Shown here: one piece after another, positions 12,901 to 22,695 of the stretch
Position numbering within the stretch: the stretch's first letter is position 1
Layout: every line of letters begins with the position of its first letter
DNA from: Clytia hemisphaerica
Taxonomy: Eukaryota; Cnidaria; Hydrozoa; Leptothecata; Clytiidae
Direction: 5' to 3'
Length of the DNA stretch: 64,000 bases
Assembly: GCA_902728285.1 (NCBI GenBank)
Contig: CACVBU010001038.1
Span: forward strand, 953,180-1,017,179
Notes under the pieces: model-generated
Databases searched by the model: none
What the model was told of the DNA's origin: nothing
The model's input: only the letters and a program-made list of their open reading frames with translations
Position numbers and translations under genes: made by a program

Positions 12901-15900
12901 GATTTGAAGAGTTGTCATTTGAGAACGATAAAAAGAGGGTAGGATGCTTGGAAATGGGGATTTGGTGGAATTCCACAAATGGAGTCCATTGGATTTGAAG
13001 AGTTGTCATTTGAGAACGATAAAAAAGAGGGTAGGATGCTTGGAAATGGGGATTTGGTGGAATTCCACAAATGGAGTCAATTGGATTTGAAGAGTTGTCA
13101 TTTGAGAACGATAAAAAAGAGGGTAGGATGCTTGGAAATGGGGATTTGGTGGAATTCCACAAATGGAGTCCATTGGATTTTAAGAGTTGTCATTTGAGAA
13201 CGATAAAAAGAGGGTAGGATGCTTGGAAATGGGGATTTGGTGGAATTCCACAAATGGAGTCCATTGGATTTTAAGAGTTGTCATTTGAGAACGATAAAAA
13301 GAGGGTAGGATGCTTGGAAATGGGGATTTGGTGGAATTCCACAAATGGAGTCCATTGGATTTGAAGAGTTGTCATTTGAGAACGATAAAAAAGAGGGTAG
13401 GATGCTTGGAAATGGGGATTTGGTGGAATTCCACAAATGGAGTCCATTGGATTTGAAGAGTTGTCATTTGAAAACGATAAAAAGAGGGTAGGATGCTTGG
13501 AAATGGGGTTTTGGTGGAATTCCACAAATGGAGTCAATTGGATTTTAAGAGTTGTCATTTGAGAACGATAAAAAGAGGGTAGGATGCTTGGAAATGGGGA
13601 TTTGGTGGAATTCCACAAATGGAGTCCATTGGATTTTAAGAGTTGTCATTTGAGAACGATAAAAAGAGGGTAGGATGCTTGGAAATGGGGATTTGGTGGA
13701 ATTCCACAAATGGAGTCAATTGGATTTTAAGAGTTGTCATTTGAGAACGATAAAAAGAGGGTAGGATGCTTGGAAATGGGGATTTGGTGGAATTCCACAA
13801 ATGGAGTCCATTGGATTTTAAGAGTTGTCATTTGAAAACGATAAAAAGAGGGTAGGATGCTTGGAAATGGGGATTTGGTGGAATTCCACAAATGGAGTCC
13901 ATTGGATTTGAAGAGTTGTCATTTGAGAACGATAAAAAGAAGGTAGGATGCTTGGAAATGGGGATTTGGTGGAATTCCACAAATGGATTCACTTAATTGG
14001 ATTTAGTGGAATTCCACAAATGGAGTCAATTGGATTTGAAGAGTTGTCATTTGAAAACGATAAAAAGAGGGTAGGATGCTTGGAAATGGGGTTTTGGTGG
14101 AATTCCACAAATGGAGTCCATTGGATTTTAAGAGTTGTCATTTGAGAACGATAAAAAAGAGGGTAGGATGCTTGGAAATGGGGATTTGGTGGAATTCCAC
14201 AAATGGAGTCAATTGGATTTGAAGAGTTGTCATTTGAGAACGATAAAAAGAGGGTAGGATGCTTGGAAATGGGGATTTGGTGGAATTCCACAAATGGAGT
14301 CAATTGGATTTCAAGAGTTGTCATTTGAGAACGATAAAAAAGAGGGTAGGATGCTTGGAAATGGGGATTTGGTGGAATTCCACAAATGGAGTCCATTGGA
14401 TTTAAGAGTTGTCATTTGAGAACGATAAAAAAGAGGGTAGGATGCTTGGAAATGGGGATTTGGTGGAATTCCACAAATGGAGTCCATTGGATTTTAAGAG
14501 TTGTCATTTGAAAACGATAAAAAGAGGGTAGGATGCTTGGAAATGGGGATTTGGTGGAATTCCACAAATGGAGTCAATTGGATTTTAAGAGTTGTCATTT
14601 GAGAACGATAAAAAGAGGGTAGGATGCTTGGAAATGGGGATTTGGTGGAATTCCACAAATGGAGTCCATTGGATTTGAAGAGTTGTCATTTGAGAACGAT
14701 AAAAAAGAGGGTAGGATGCTTGGAAATGGGGATTTGGTGGAATTCCACAAATGGAGTCCATTGGATTTAAGAGTTGTCATTTGAGAACGATAAAAAGAGG
14801 GTAGGATGCTTGGAAATGGGGATTTGGTGGAATTCCACAAATGGAGTCCATTGGATTTTAAGAGTTGTCATTTGAGAACGATAAAAAGAGGGTAGGATGC
14901 TTGGAAATGGGGATTTGGTGGAATTCCACAAATGGAGTCATTGGATTTGAAGAGTTGTCATTTGAGAACGATAAAAAAGAGGGTAGGATGCTTGGAAATG
15001 GGGATTTGGTGGAATTCCACAAATGGAGTCCATTGGATTTTAAGAGTTGTCATTTGAGAACGATAAAAAAGAGGGTAGGATGCTTGGAAATGGGGATTTG
15101 GTGGAATTCCACAAATGGAGTCCATTGGATTTGAAGAGTTGTCATTTGAGAACGATAAAAAAGAGGGTAGGATGCTTGGAAATGGGGATTTGGTGGAATT
15201 CCACAAATGGAGTCAATTGGATTTCAAGAGTTGTCATTTGAGAACGATAAAAAAGAGGGTAGGATGCTTGGAAATGGGGATTTGGTGGAATTCCACAAAT
15301 GGAGTCCATTGGAATTTAAGAGTTGTCATTTGAGAACGATAAAAAAGAGGGTAGGATGCTTGGAAATGGGGATTTGGTGGAATTCCACAAATGGAGTCCA
15401 TTGGATTTTAAGAGTTGTCATTTGAAAACGATAAAAAGAGGGTAGGATGCTTGGAAATGGGGATTTGGTGGAATTCCACAAATGGAGTCAATTGGATTTT
15501 AAGAGTTGTCATTTGAGAACGATAAAAAGAGGGTAGGATGCTTGGAAATGGGGATTTGGTGAATTCCACAAATGGAGTCAATTGGATTTGAAGAGTTGTC
15601 ATTTGAGAACGATAAAAAGAGGGTAGGATGCTTGGAAATGGGGATTTGGTGGAATTCCACAAATGGAGTCCATTGGATTTGAAGAGTTGTCATTTGAGAA
15701 CGATAAAAAGAGGGTAGGATGCTTGGAAATGGGGATTTGGTGGAATTCCACAAATGGAGTCCATTGGATTTTAAGAGTTGTCATTTGAGAACGATAAAAA
15801 GAGGGTAGGATGCTTGGAAATGGGGATTTGGTGTAATTCCACAAATGGAGTCAATTGGATTTGAAGAGTTGTCATTTGAGAACGATAAAAAAGAGGGTAG

Positions 15901-16466
15901 GATGCTTGGAAATGGGGATTTGGTGGAATTCCACAAATGGAGTCCATTGGATTTTAAGAGTTGTCATTTGAGAACGATAAAAAAGAGAGTAGGATGCTTG
16001 GAAATGGGGATTTGGTGGAATTCCACAAATGGAGTCCATTGGATTTTAAGAGTTGTCATTTGAAAACGATAAAAAGAGGGTAGGGTGCTTGGAAATGGGG
16101 ATTTGGTGGAATTCCACAAATGGAGTCAATTGGATTTGAAGAGTTGTCATTTGAGAACGATAAAAAGAAGGTAGGATGCTTGGAAATGGGGATTTGGTGG
16201 AATTCCACAAATGGATTCACTTAATTGGATTTAGTGGAATTCCACAAATGAAGTCCATTGGATTTTAAGAGTTGTCATTTGAGAACGATAAAAAGAGGGT
16301 AGGATGCTTGGAAATGGGGATTTGGTGGAATTCCACAAATGGAGTCCATTGGATTTCAAGAGTTGTCATTTGAGAACGATAAAAAAGAGGGTAGGATGCA
16401 TGGAAATTGGGATTTGGTGGAATTCCACAAATGGAGTCAATTGGATTTGAAGAGTTTTCATTTGAA
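3931..16466 (+). repeat. minisatellite, ~137 copies of a 91-bp monomer
   Basis: Each monomer runs GGAATTCCACAAATGGAGTC, then CATTGGATTTGAAGAG, TTGTCATTTGAGAACGATAA, AAAGAGGGTAGGATGC and TTGGAAATGGGGATTTGGT. Length is 91 bp, or 92 with one more A. Almost every copy has one EcoRI site (GAATTC). Copies from 3931 to about 9600 mostly carry GGATTTGAAGAG; from about 9600 on the GGATTTTAAGAG variant becomes common, so the array has subfamily blocks. Four copies (about 10440, 12030, 13986, 16214) carry an added ~37-bp piece with ATTCACTTAATTGGATTTAG, the same insert that is regular in the right array. The last monomers decay at about 16450. Copy number is an estimate from length. Confidence 0.95.
7080..8540 (+). 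repeat. 732-bp higher-order duplication inside the array
   Basis: Monomer variants recur with a 732-bp offset (eight monomers). Examples are TAGGATTCTTGG (7289 and 8021), GGTAGAATTCC (about 7310 and 8042), AAATGGATTCCATTGG (about 7411 and 8143) and GATGAAAAAGAGG (about 7456 and 8188). An older, shorter version of the first variants lies at about 4430-4690. A recent tandem duplication of an eight-monomer block is the simplest reading. Confidence 0.75.
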
Positions 16467-16583
16467 ACATCTTTTTGACACTATACATGTTGCATCTACA
16501 TAACAAAAAGAAATTAAAAATTAATTACTAAAGTTCAATTAAAGAGGAGTTAAAGTTTATGAAAAGAAAGATTTTATAGACTA
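16467..16583. other. transition from left array to the interior
   Basis: AT-rich unique DNA following the last degenerate monomer, which ends TTTCATTTGAAACATC. No gene is seen. Confidence 0.4.
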
Positions 16584-16937
16584 CACGTTTTTTTTATAAG
16601 CATAGGTATATTTGCTCAGCCTCATTATGCTTAGCAATATTCTATTTTTGAGCCTCAAATATGTTTATGCTATGCTTATGTAATGACGTACGTCTTTTAC
16701 CCTGTTGGTTTATATTTTCCGACCCCAAATATATTACCATTATTTTAGTAAAAATGCTCTAACATTGCGCAAGCAAATTGTCTCTGATTTTATTTCTACT
16801 GATTTCTGGTAGATTTTGAATTCAATCTTTTGAGATTTCGTAAACTGAGCCTCAGCATATGCTTAGCCAATGCTTAAGTTTTTGCAAGATTTGAGCCTGG
16901 ATATGCTTATAAGCGTTATGCCTATTAAAAAAACGTG
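16584..16937. mobile_element. TA-flanked MITE with CACGTTTTTTT ends
   Basis: The left end is TA-CACGTTTTTTTTATAAGCAT and the right end is ATGCCTATTAAAAAAACGTG-TA. The interior repeats ATGCTTA/GAGCCT motifs in inverted order. TA flanks suggest a Tc1/mariner-type target. The terminal 10 bp resemble the family at 31008, 37013 and 50963, but the interior differs. Confidence 0.6.
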
Positions 16938-17180
16938 TATATCCAGGCTGTAAGCTTTTTTCATATTTTTTATGTTTCTGGTTTACAGCCTGGTTCACCT
17001 AGAGCGATTTGCATTTCAATATCGGAACGAAGCGCATGCGTACTTTGACGATTCAAATATTACGCAACTTTAAAAATTTGCAGACCATGGGTTTACAAGG
17101 ATCTAGGTAAACCAAGCTGAAGCTGTAAATAACAGAAACAGCAAAATAAGAAAATAATTTACAGTTTGGATATCCAGGCT
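16938..17180. repeat. ~243-bp imperfect palindrome
   Basis: The left arm has TATATCCAGGCTGTAA, then TGTTTCTG, TTTACAGCC and TTCACCTAGA. The right arm has the complementary order TCTAGGTAAACC, GCTGTAAATAACAGAAAC, TTTACAG and GGATATCCAGGCT. The arms are about 75 bp. It abuts the preceding MITE, suggesting insertion next to it. Confidence 0.5.
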
Positions 17181-17194
17181 AGTTATAGACATAT

Positions 17195-17492
17195 CATTGA
17201 GTTCTAGCCCGAAGGGCTAGAGGCGACTCTTCTGGATGGGAAATGAAGCCACTTATTTCCCATCCTAAACGCCCGCGCGTAGTTTTTACACAAACGCCGG
17301 ATGAAACTAAAATCCATCGCTAGGTTTCGAAAAATGTAGTCCTCCAAAACAAAAGTTCCACTAGATACAATCCATGGTCATGATTACGGCGCGTTCTATG
17401 CGCGTTTTGGATTGGAAATAAGTGGCTTCAATTTATCTTGCCTGAGAAGGGTTAAAGATTCGCCTCTAGCCCTTCGGGCTTGAAACTCAATG
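17195..17492. mobile_element. hAT-like MITE (AGCCCGAAGGGCTAGA family), copy 1
   Basis: The left end is CATTGAGTTCTAGCCCGAAG and the right end is CTTCGGGCTTGAAACTCAATG. A perfect 8-bp target duplication AGACATAT lies at 17187-17194 and 17493-17500. The interior holds a second inverted segment (TTTCCCATCC and its complement). The 8-bp duplication suggests a hAT-type transposase acting in trans. It sits inside the foldback element and is therefore younger. Confidence 0.8.
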
Positions 17493-18209
17493 AGACATAT
17501 CATAAAAACTGATTGTATATATTCTTGTATTCTTGTAAGATATTGCTTTCACATCAAATATTATTTAGTGATTTTAGAAAAGGTCTCATTCAGGGAGCTT
17601 TTTGAAAAAATATAAAAAATGCGAAAATACCGCCATAAATATTGTTTATAGACAATCACAGAAGCATCAACTAACGCATATTTCGACCAACAAAAGCTTA
17701 GTCTCCACTCAAATACTTATATACCCTTCTTCTTATTTACCCATTCTGTTCCCTGCATTTTTGAAATTTTATGCTAATTTTTATAAATGTTGTTTTTGGA
17801 ATCATAGGTTAAAACTATTCTACATACATTAGTGTATTTCGGACAACATTAGCTCTAATTTCGCAAAGGAGAAAGCAGCTCATAAAAATGAACAAAAACA
17901 ACTTTGTATTGCATTTTCAGAATATATTTTTTCAATCTTAGGATAAACAATAAATCTGTTTTTTATTTGGAGTAAATATAAAAATTAGAAACTAAAAATA
18001 TTACCCCATCTACCAACGGCGCATCTGATGTACAAATCAACACTCAAAATCAACGAATCTTCAATCTTAGAACATATTTACCGACGTGAAAGAAATTTCA
18101 AGAAATACAGCTCAAAGTCTATTACTGATTGGTTCAGAAAAATATAAAAAAAAGCAAAAAACGTCTTTTTTATTCTCAACCAGCCAGACATCTAAGGCCA
18201 TATATTTTA
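17493..18209. other. unique interior DNA with one old duplicate
   Basis: AT-rich, no gene recognised. The stretch 17600-17710 (GCGAAAATACCGCCATAAAT ... AAAGCTTAGT) is repeated in diverged direct form at 20283-20380 (GTGAAAATACCGCCATCAAA ... GAAGCTTAGT), just beyond the 231-bp array. Confidence 0.45.
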
Positions 18210-20215
18210 ATTTTTAAACGAGATCATTAGATTGTTGATTAACTTTAGAAGTTCCAACTTAAGTAAAACCTTTTTGAAATACGGGCCGTTACTAGCAACC
18301 ATGCGGGGCCCAGGGCGCCGAGTATACACCCGGCAGAGTGCCAACCTGTCTAAAAGTTTTTCTTAAGAAGTGGCAATTCATTTTAAACTCGGGTAACTTA
18401 ATGCATGTCCCAGAATTGCATTAATTTTTCCGCCCCAGTTCCAGTTCCTAAACCATAACAAACTATACATTTTTGGAAGCGTATTTGGATGTAGAATACC
18501 GTTTTCGGTGTAACTTAAATTCTTTTTCAGTATAATTAGAGATATCTGAGGAAAACCTGATTATGACGTCATGATTGATGACGTCATAAATACAAAAAGT
18601 TGAATATCTCGAGAAATATAAATCAAAACTTTATGAAATTTGGACCATAAATAAAGTACATTGAGATGTTTCAAAAAGTTTTGAAAGTATTACCCAAAAT
18701 TAATGATGTCAGCAGAAATTGCAAAAATTCTAATTTTTGCGATAAAATGCTGACATCAGCAAATTTTCAAATTTAAAAAAAAATTCTCTCCTCCTCTTGA
18801 CAAGTTCTATCATTGGTCCAAATTTCATAAAGTTTTGAGTATTAGTTCTTGAGATATTCAACTTTTTAAAATTATGACGTCATAAATAATGACGTCATAA
18901 TCACGTTTTCTTAAAAAAACTCAAATTCTGCTGAGAAAGAATTTAAGTTACACCGAATACGGTATTCTACATCCAAATACGCTTTCAAAAATGTATAGTT
19001 TGTTATGGTTTAGGGACTGGAACTGGGGCGGAAAAATTAATGCTTTTTTGGGACTTGCATTAAGTTGCCCGAGAATGCTACAAAATATTCAAATTCTATT
19101 TCTCGTTATAATTTTTAAACGAAATGATTAGTTTGTTTAACTTCACCATGTCATTAAATTAACTTTAGAAATTCCAACTTAAGTAAAACCTTTTTGAAAT
19201 ACGAGCCGTTACTAGCAACCCTGCGGGGCCCAGGGCGCCGAGTATACACCCGGCACAGTGCCAACCTGTCTAAAAGTCTTTCTTAAGAAGTGGCAATTCA
19301 TTTTAAATGCTACAAAATACTCAAATTCTATTTCACGTTATAATTTTTAAACGAAATAGTTTGTTTAATTTCACCATGTCATTAAATTAACTTTAGAAAT
19401 TCCCACTTAAGTAAAACCTTTTTGAAATACGAGCCGTTACTAGCAACCCTGCGGGGCCCAGGGCGCCGAGTATACACCCGGCACAGTGCCAACCTGTCTA
19501 AAAGTTTTTCTTAAGAAGTGGCAATTCATTTTAAATGCTACAAAATACTCAAATTCTATTTCACGTCATAATTTTTAAACGAAATAGTTTGTTTAATTTC
19601 ACCATGTCATTAAATTAACTTTAGAAATTCCCACTTAAGTAAAACCTTTTTAAATACGAGCCGTTACTAGCAACCCTGCGGGGCCAAGGCGCCGAGTATA
19701 CACCCGGCACAGTGCCAACCTGTCTAAAAGTTTTTCTTAAGAAGTGGCAATTCATTTTAAATGCTACAAAATATTCAAATTCTATTTCTCGTTATAATTT
19801 TTAAACGAAATGATTAGTTTGTTTAACTTCACCATGTCATTAAATTAACTTTAGAAATTCCCACTTAAGTAAAACCTTTTTGAAATACGAGCCGTTACTA
19901 GCAACCCTGCGGGGCCCAGGGCGCCGAGTATACACCCGGCACAGTGCCAACCTGTCTAAAAGTCTTTCTTAAGAAGTGGCAATTCATTTTAAATGCTACA
20001 AAATATTCAAATTCTATTTCTCGTTATAATTTTTAAACGAAATAGTTTGTTTAATTTCACCATGTCATTAAATTAACTTTAGAAATTCCCACTTAAGTAA
20101 AACCTTTTTGAAATACGAGCCGTTACTAGCAACCCTGCGGGGCCCAGGGCGCCGAGTATACACCCGGCACAGTGACAAGCCGTCTAAAAGTCTTGAAGAA
20201 GAAGTGAGAATGCGT
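18210..20215 (+). repeat. tandem array of ~231-bp units, six copies
   Basis: The units share TTTTTAAACGA, ACTTAAGTAAAACC, GAGCCGTTACTAGCAACC, a GC-rich block TGCGGGGCCCAGGGCGCCGA, TATACACCCGGCACAGTGCC and TTCTTAAGAAGTGGCAATTC. Later units start near 19074, 19305, 19535, 19758 and 19994. The first, more diverged copy (about 18210-18387) is separated from the others by a 686-bp palindromic element. No coding potential was recognised. Confidence 0.85.
18388..19073. mobile_element. 686-bp palindromic element with ~290-bp inverted arms
   Basis: The left end is CTCGGGTAACTTAATGCA and the right end is TGCATTAAGTTGCCCGAG. The arms stay complementary for roughly 290 bp, through GCCCCAGTTCCAGT, ACCATAACAAACTATACATT, GTATTTGGATGTAGAATACC and paired GACGTCAT motifs. 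It splits the first unit of the 231-bp array: flanks TTTTAAA and AATGCTAC rejoin to the array sequence with at most a 2-bp AA overlap. The superfamily is not recognised. Confidence 0.75.
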
Positions 20216-20633
20216 AAAATCAAATCCTAAAAAAGTTTACTTGATGTCTCACCTCCAACCTTTTTTTAAAAAAAATTGTAAATCGTGAAAATACCGCCAT
20301 CAAATTGTTTACGGACATTAAAAAAGCAACAAATAATGTATATTCCCAAACAACAGGAAGCTTAGTTTGGACTCAAAGGCTTCTAGATCATGTTAAAAAA
20401 AAATTAAAAAGTTTGGTTTGTTAAAGGTTTCCACGTAGAAACGTGATTGAAATACGAGCCGTTACAAATAAACTTGTGGACCCATGCTAATATAATGTTA
20501 GATAGGATATGCGCGAAACTTTGAAACATTTGGGGCGATTGTAATAGCTCTTAATCGCAAAAGAAAAGAGTGATTTTCTAAAAACATGTGACTAACTAAA
20601 AAACAGCACAATTTGTACTACGGCACTATTGAA
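20216..20633. other. unique spacer between two tandem arrays
   Basis: AT-rich with no gene recognised. It holds the second copy (about 20283-20380) of the diverged direct repeat first seen at 17600-17710, and an orphan AAATACGAGCCGTTAC fragment of the 231-bp unit at about 20450. Confidence 0.45.
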
Positions 20634-21345
20634 CTGCTTATAAGAAAAATGATAATGCTCGTCATCCCTTGTTTACTTTATAAAAGCCAATATCCGAAAG
20701 GTATATCGCCTTCAATTAGAAGTTATTAATTAGATTCCTATAAACTAAGTGCTTATAAGAAAAATAACAATGCTGATCATGTCATACATCCTTTGTTTAC
20801 TTTATAAAAACCAATAACCGAAAGGTATATGGCCTTCAATTAGAAGTAATTAATTAGATTCCTATAAACTAAGTGCTTATAAGAAAAATAACAATGCTGA
20901 TCATGTCGGACATCCTTTGTTTACTTTATAAAAACCAATAACCGAAAGGTATATGGCCTTCAATTAGAAGTTATTAATTAGATTCTTATAAACTAAGTGC
21001 TTATAAGAAAAATAACAATGCTGATCATGTCGGACATCCTTTGTTTACTTTATAAAAACAAATAGCCGAAAGGTATATGGCCTTCAATTAGAAGTTATTA
21101 ATTAAATTCTTATAAACTAAGTGCTTATAAGAAAAATAATAATGCTGATCATGTCATACATCCTTTGTTTACTTTATAAAAACCAATAACCGAAAGGTAT
21201 ATGGCCTTCAATTAGAAGTTATTAATTAAATTCTTATAAACTAAGTGCTTATAAGAAAAAAAACAATGCTGATCATGTCGGACATCCTTTGTTTACTTTA
21301 TAAAAACCAAAAACCGAAAGGTATAAGTGCTTATAACAAAATATG
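20634..21345 (+). repeat. tandem array of ~124-bp units, about six copies
   Basis: The units contain GTGCTTATAAGAAAAATAAC, AATGCTGATCATGTC, CATCCTTTGTTTACTTTATA, CCGAAAGGTATATGGCC and TTCAATTAGAAGTTATTAAT. Starts are near 20634, 20749, 20872, 20998, 21121 and 21246, with a partial copy at 21325. No coding function is apparent. Confidence 0.85.
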
Positions 21346-21422
21346 TGCTCATATTGCGCACAATGCCTTGTTTATTATAGAACAGCTTTATTTGATTATT
21401 ATAAAGTAACAGTAACATCCTT

Positions 21423-22317
21423 TATACTTTTCAAATTACAACTCTTGAAATCCAATTGACTCCATTTGTGGAATTCCACCAAATCCCCATTTCCAAGCAT
21501 CCTACCCTCTTTTTATCGTTCTCAAATGACAACTCTTAAAATCCAATGGACTCCATTTGTGGAATTCCACCAAATCCCCATTTCCAAGCATCCTACCCTC
21601 CTTTTATCGTTCTCAAATGACAACTCTTAAAATCCAATGGACTCCATTTGTGGAATTCCACCAAATCCAATTAATTGAATCCATTTGTGGAATTCCACCA
21701 AATCCCCATTTCCAAGCATCCTACCCTCTTTCTTACTGTTTCAAATGACAACTCTTGAAATCCAATGGACTCCATTTGTGGAATTCCACCAAATCCAATT
21801 AATCGAATACATTTGTGGAATTCCACCGAATCCCCATTTCCAAGCATCCTACCCTCTTTCTTATGGTTTCAAATGACAACTCTTGAAATCCAATGGACTC
21901 CATTTGTGGAATTCCACCAAATCCAATTAATCGAATCCATTTGTGGAATTCCACCAAATCCCCATTTCCATGGATCGTACCCTCTTTTTTATGGTTTCAA
22001 ATGACAACTCTTGAAATCCAATGGACTCCATTGGTGGAATTCCCCCAAATCCAATTAATTGAATCCATTTGTGGAATTCCACCAAATCCCCATTTCCATG
22101 GATCGTACCCTCTTTCTTATGGTTTTCAAATGACAACTCTTGAAATCCAATGGACTCCATTTGTGGAATTCCACCAAATCCAATAAATTGAATCCATTTG
22201 TGGAATTCCACCAAATCCCCATTTCCATGGATCCTACCCTCTTTTTATGGTTTCAAATGACAACTCTTGAAATCCAATGGACTCCATTTGTGGAATTCCA
22301 CCAAATCCAATTAATTG
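21423..22317 (-). repeat. right, inverted array of the 91-bp monomer
   Basis: These are the same monomers as 3931-16466 but in opposite orientation (TTTGTGGAATTCCACCAAAT, CCCCATTTCCAAGCATCC). Two plain 91-bp units are followed by about five composite units of ~128 bp. Each composite includes the extra ~37-bp segment CCAATTAATTGAATCCATTT, which occurs only four times in the left array. Variants TTACTGTTT or TATGGTTT replace TTATCGTTCTC. Confidence 0.95.
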
Positions 22318-22486
22318 AATCTGTTCGTGGAACTTGTTTTCTTTTTCATTTCATCAAAGATATTATCTCCCTAGTATATTGTGCAAAGAGATATGTTAAA
22401 GCAGGGTTCCATGGCAAGCGACACTTCGATTTGGAATTTGATGGATTTTGAGTGGAATTCCAATATGCCTTAATACTGGACATGAA
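22318..22486 (-). repeat. right outer inverted end of the foldback element
   Basis: The reverse complement carries ATGTCCAGTA, CATATTGGA, AGGGAGATA and AAATGAAAAAGAAAACAAG in the same order as 3762-3930. Homology stops at TACTGGACAT (22486). The single N at 22490 lies just outside, so a target duplication cannot be read with confidence. Confidence 0.55.
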
Positions 22487-22529
22487 TGNGGTAGTTGGTC
22501 ATGCGATGGGAAAGTTGAAAATGACGTAC

Positions 22530-22695
22530 CTCTGTGCTGTTTGAAAAAGATGCGGTAAATAGCAGAAGCATCTGGATTCTCCTTATCCACTTGGTTCTTC
22601 AATTTGACAATGTCATGGTTGACCACTTTGTGGAACATGTATGGTATGTAATAGATGAGAGCCAATGCACCAAGAAGGAACGGCATGTATTGGTA
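22530..22695 (-). CDS. inx: innexin exon 3
   Basis: Encodes residues 137-191: YQYMPFLLGA, TM2 and the beginning of the cytoplasmic loop. Acceptor is ACAACTTAG/TACCAA; donor is CAGAG/GTACGT at 22529. The 5' end of this exon is duplicated twice upstream in the intron. Confidence 0.75.

Larger units (their letters stand above)
3762..22486. mobile_element. putative ~18.7 kb foldback element with tandem-repeat inverted arms
   Basis: The left boundary (ATGTCCAGTA... CATATTGGA) and the reverse complement of the right boundary (ATGTCCAGTA... CATATTGGA) match. Colinear matches continue at AGGGAGATA and AAATGAA.AAGAA....AAGTTC before each side enters an array of the same 91-bp monomer in opposite orientation. 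Inverted ends built of tandem repeats are the hallmark of FoldBack/Galileo-type elements. The arms are very unequal (12.5 kb versus 0.9 kb). No target duplication and no transposase were found, so it would be non-autonomous. An alternative is a minisatellite rearranged by inversion, but the shared single-copy outer ends argue for one element. Confidence 0.55.

Noticed and set aside
3760..16063. Dozens of overlapping open frames on both strands encoding repeats such as FHKWSPLDLKS and MWNSTKSPFPS
   Set aside because: The 91-bp monomer has few stop codons, so all three minus-strand frames stay open and cycle with a 273-bp period; 92-bp monomers break the frame. No start context, splice sites or family match; this is satellite translation.
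3931..16466. CRISPR-like array
   Set aside because: The whole 91-bp unit is repeated with no unique spacers, and the window is eukaryotic.
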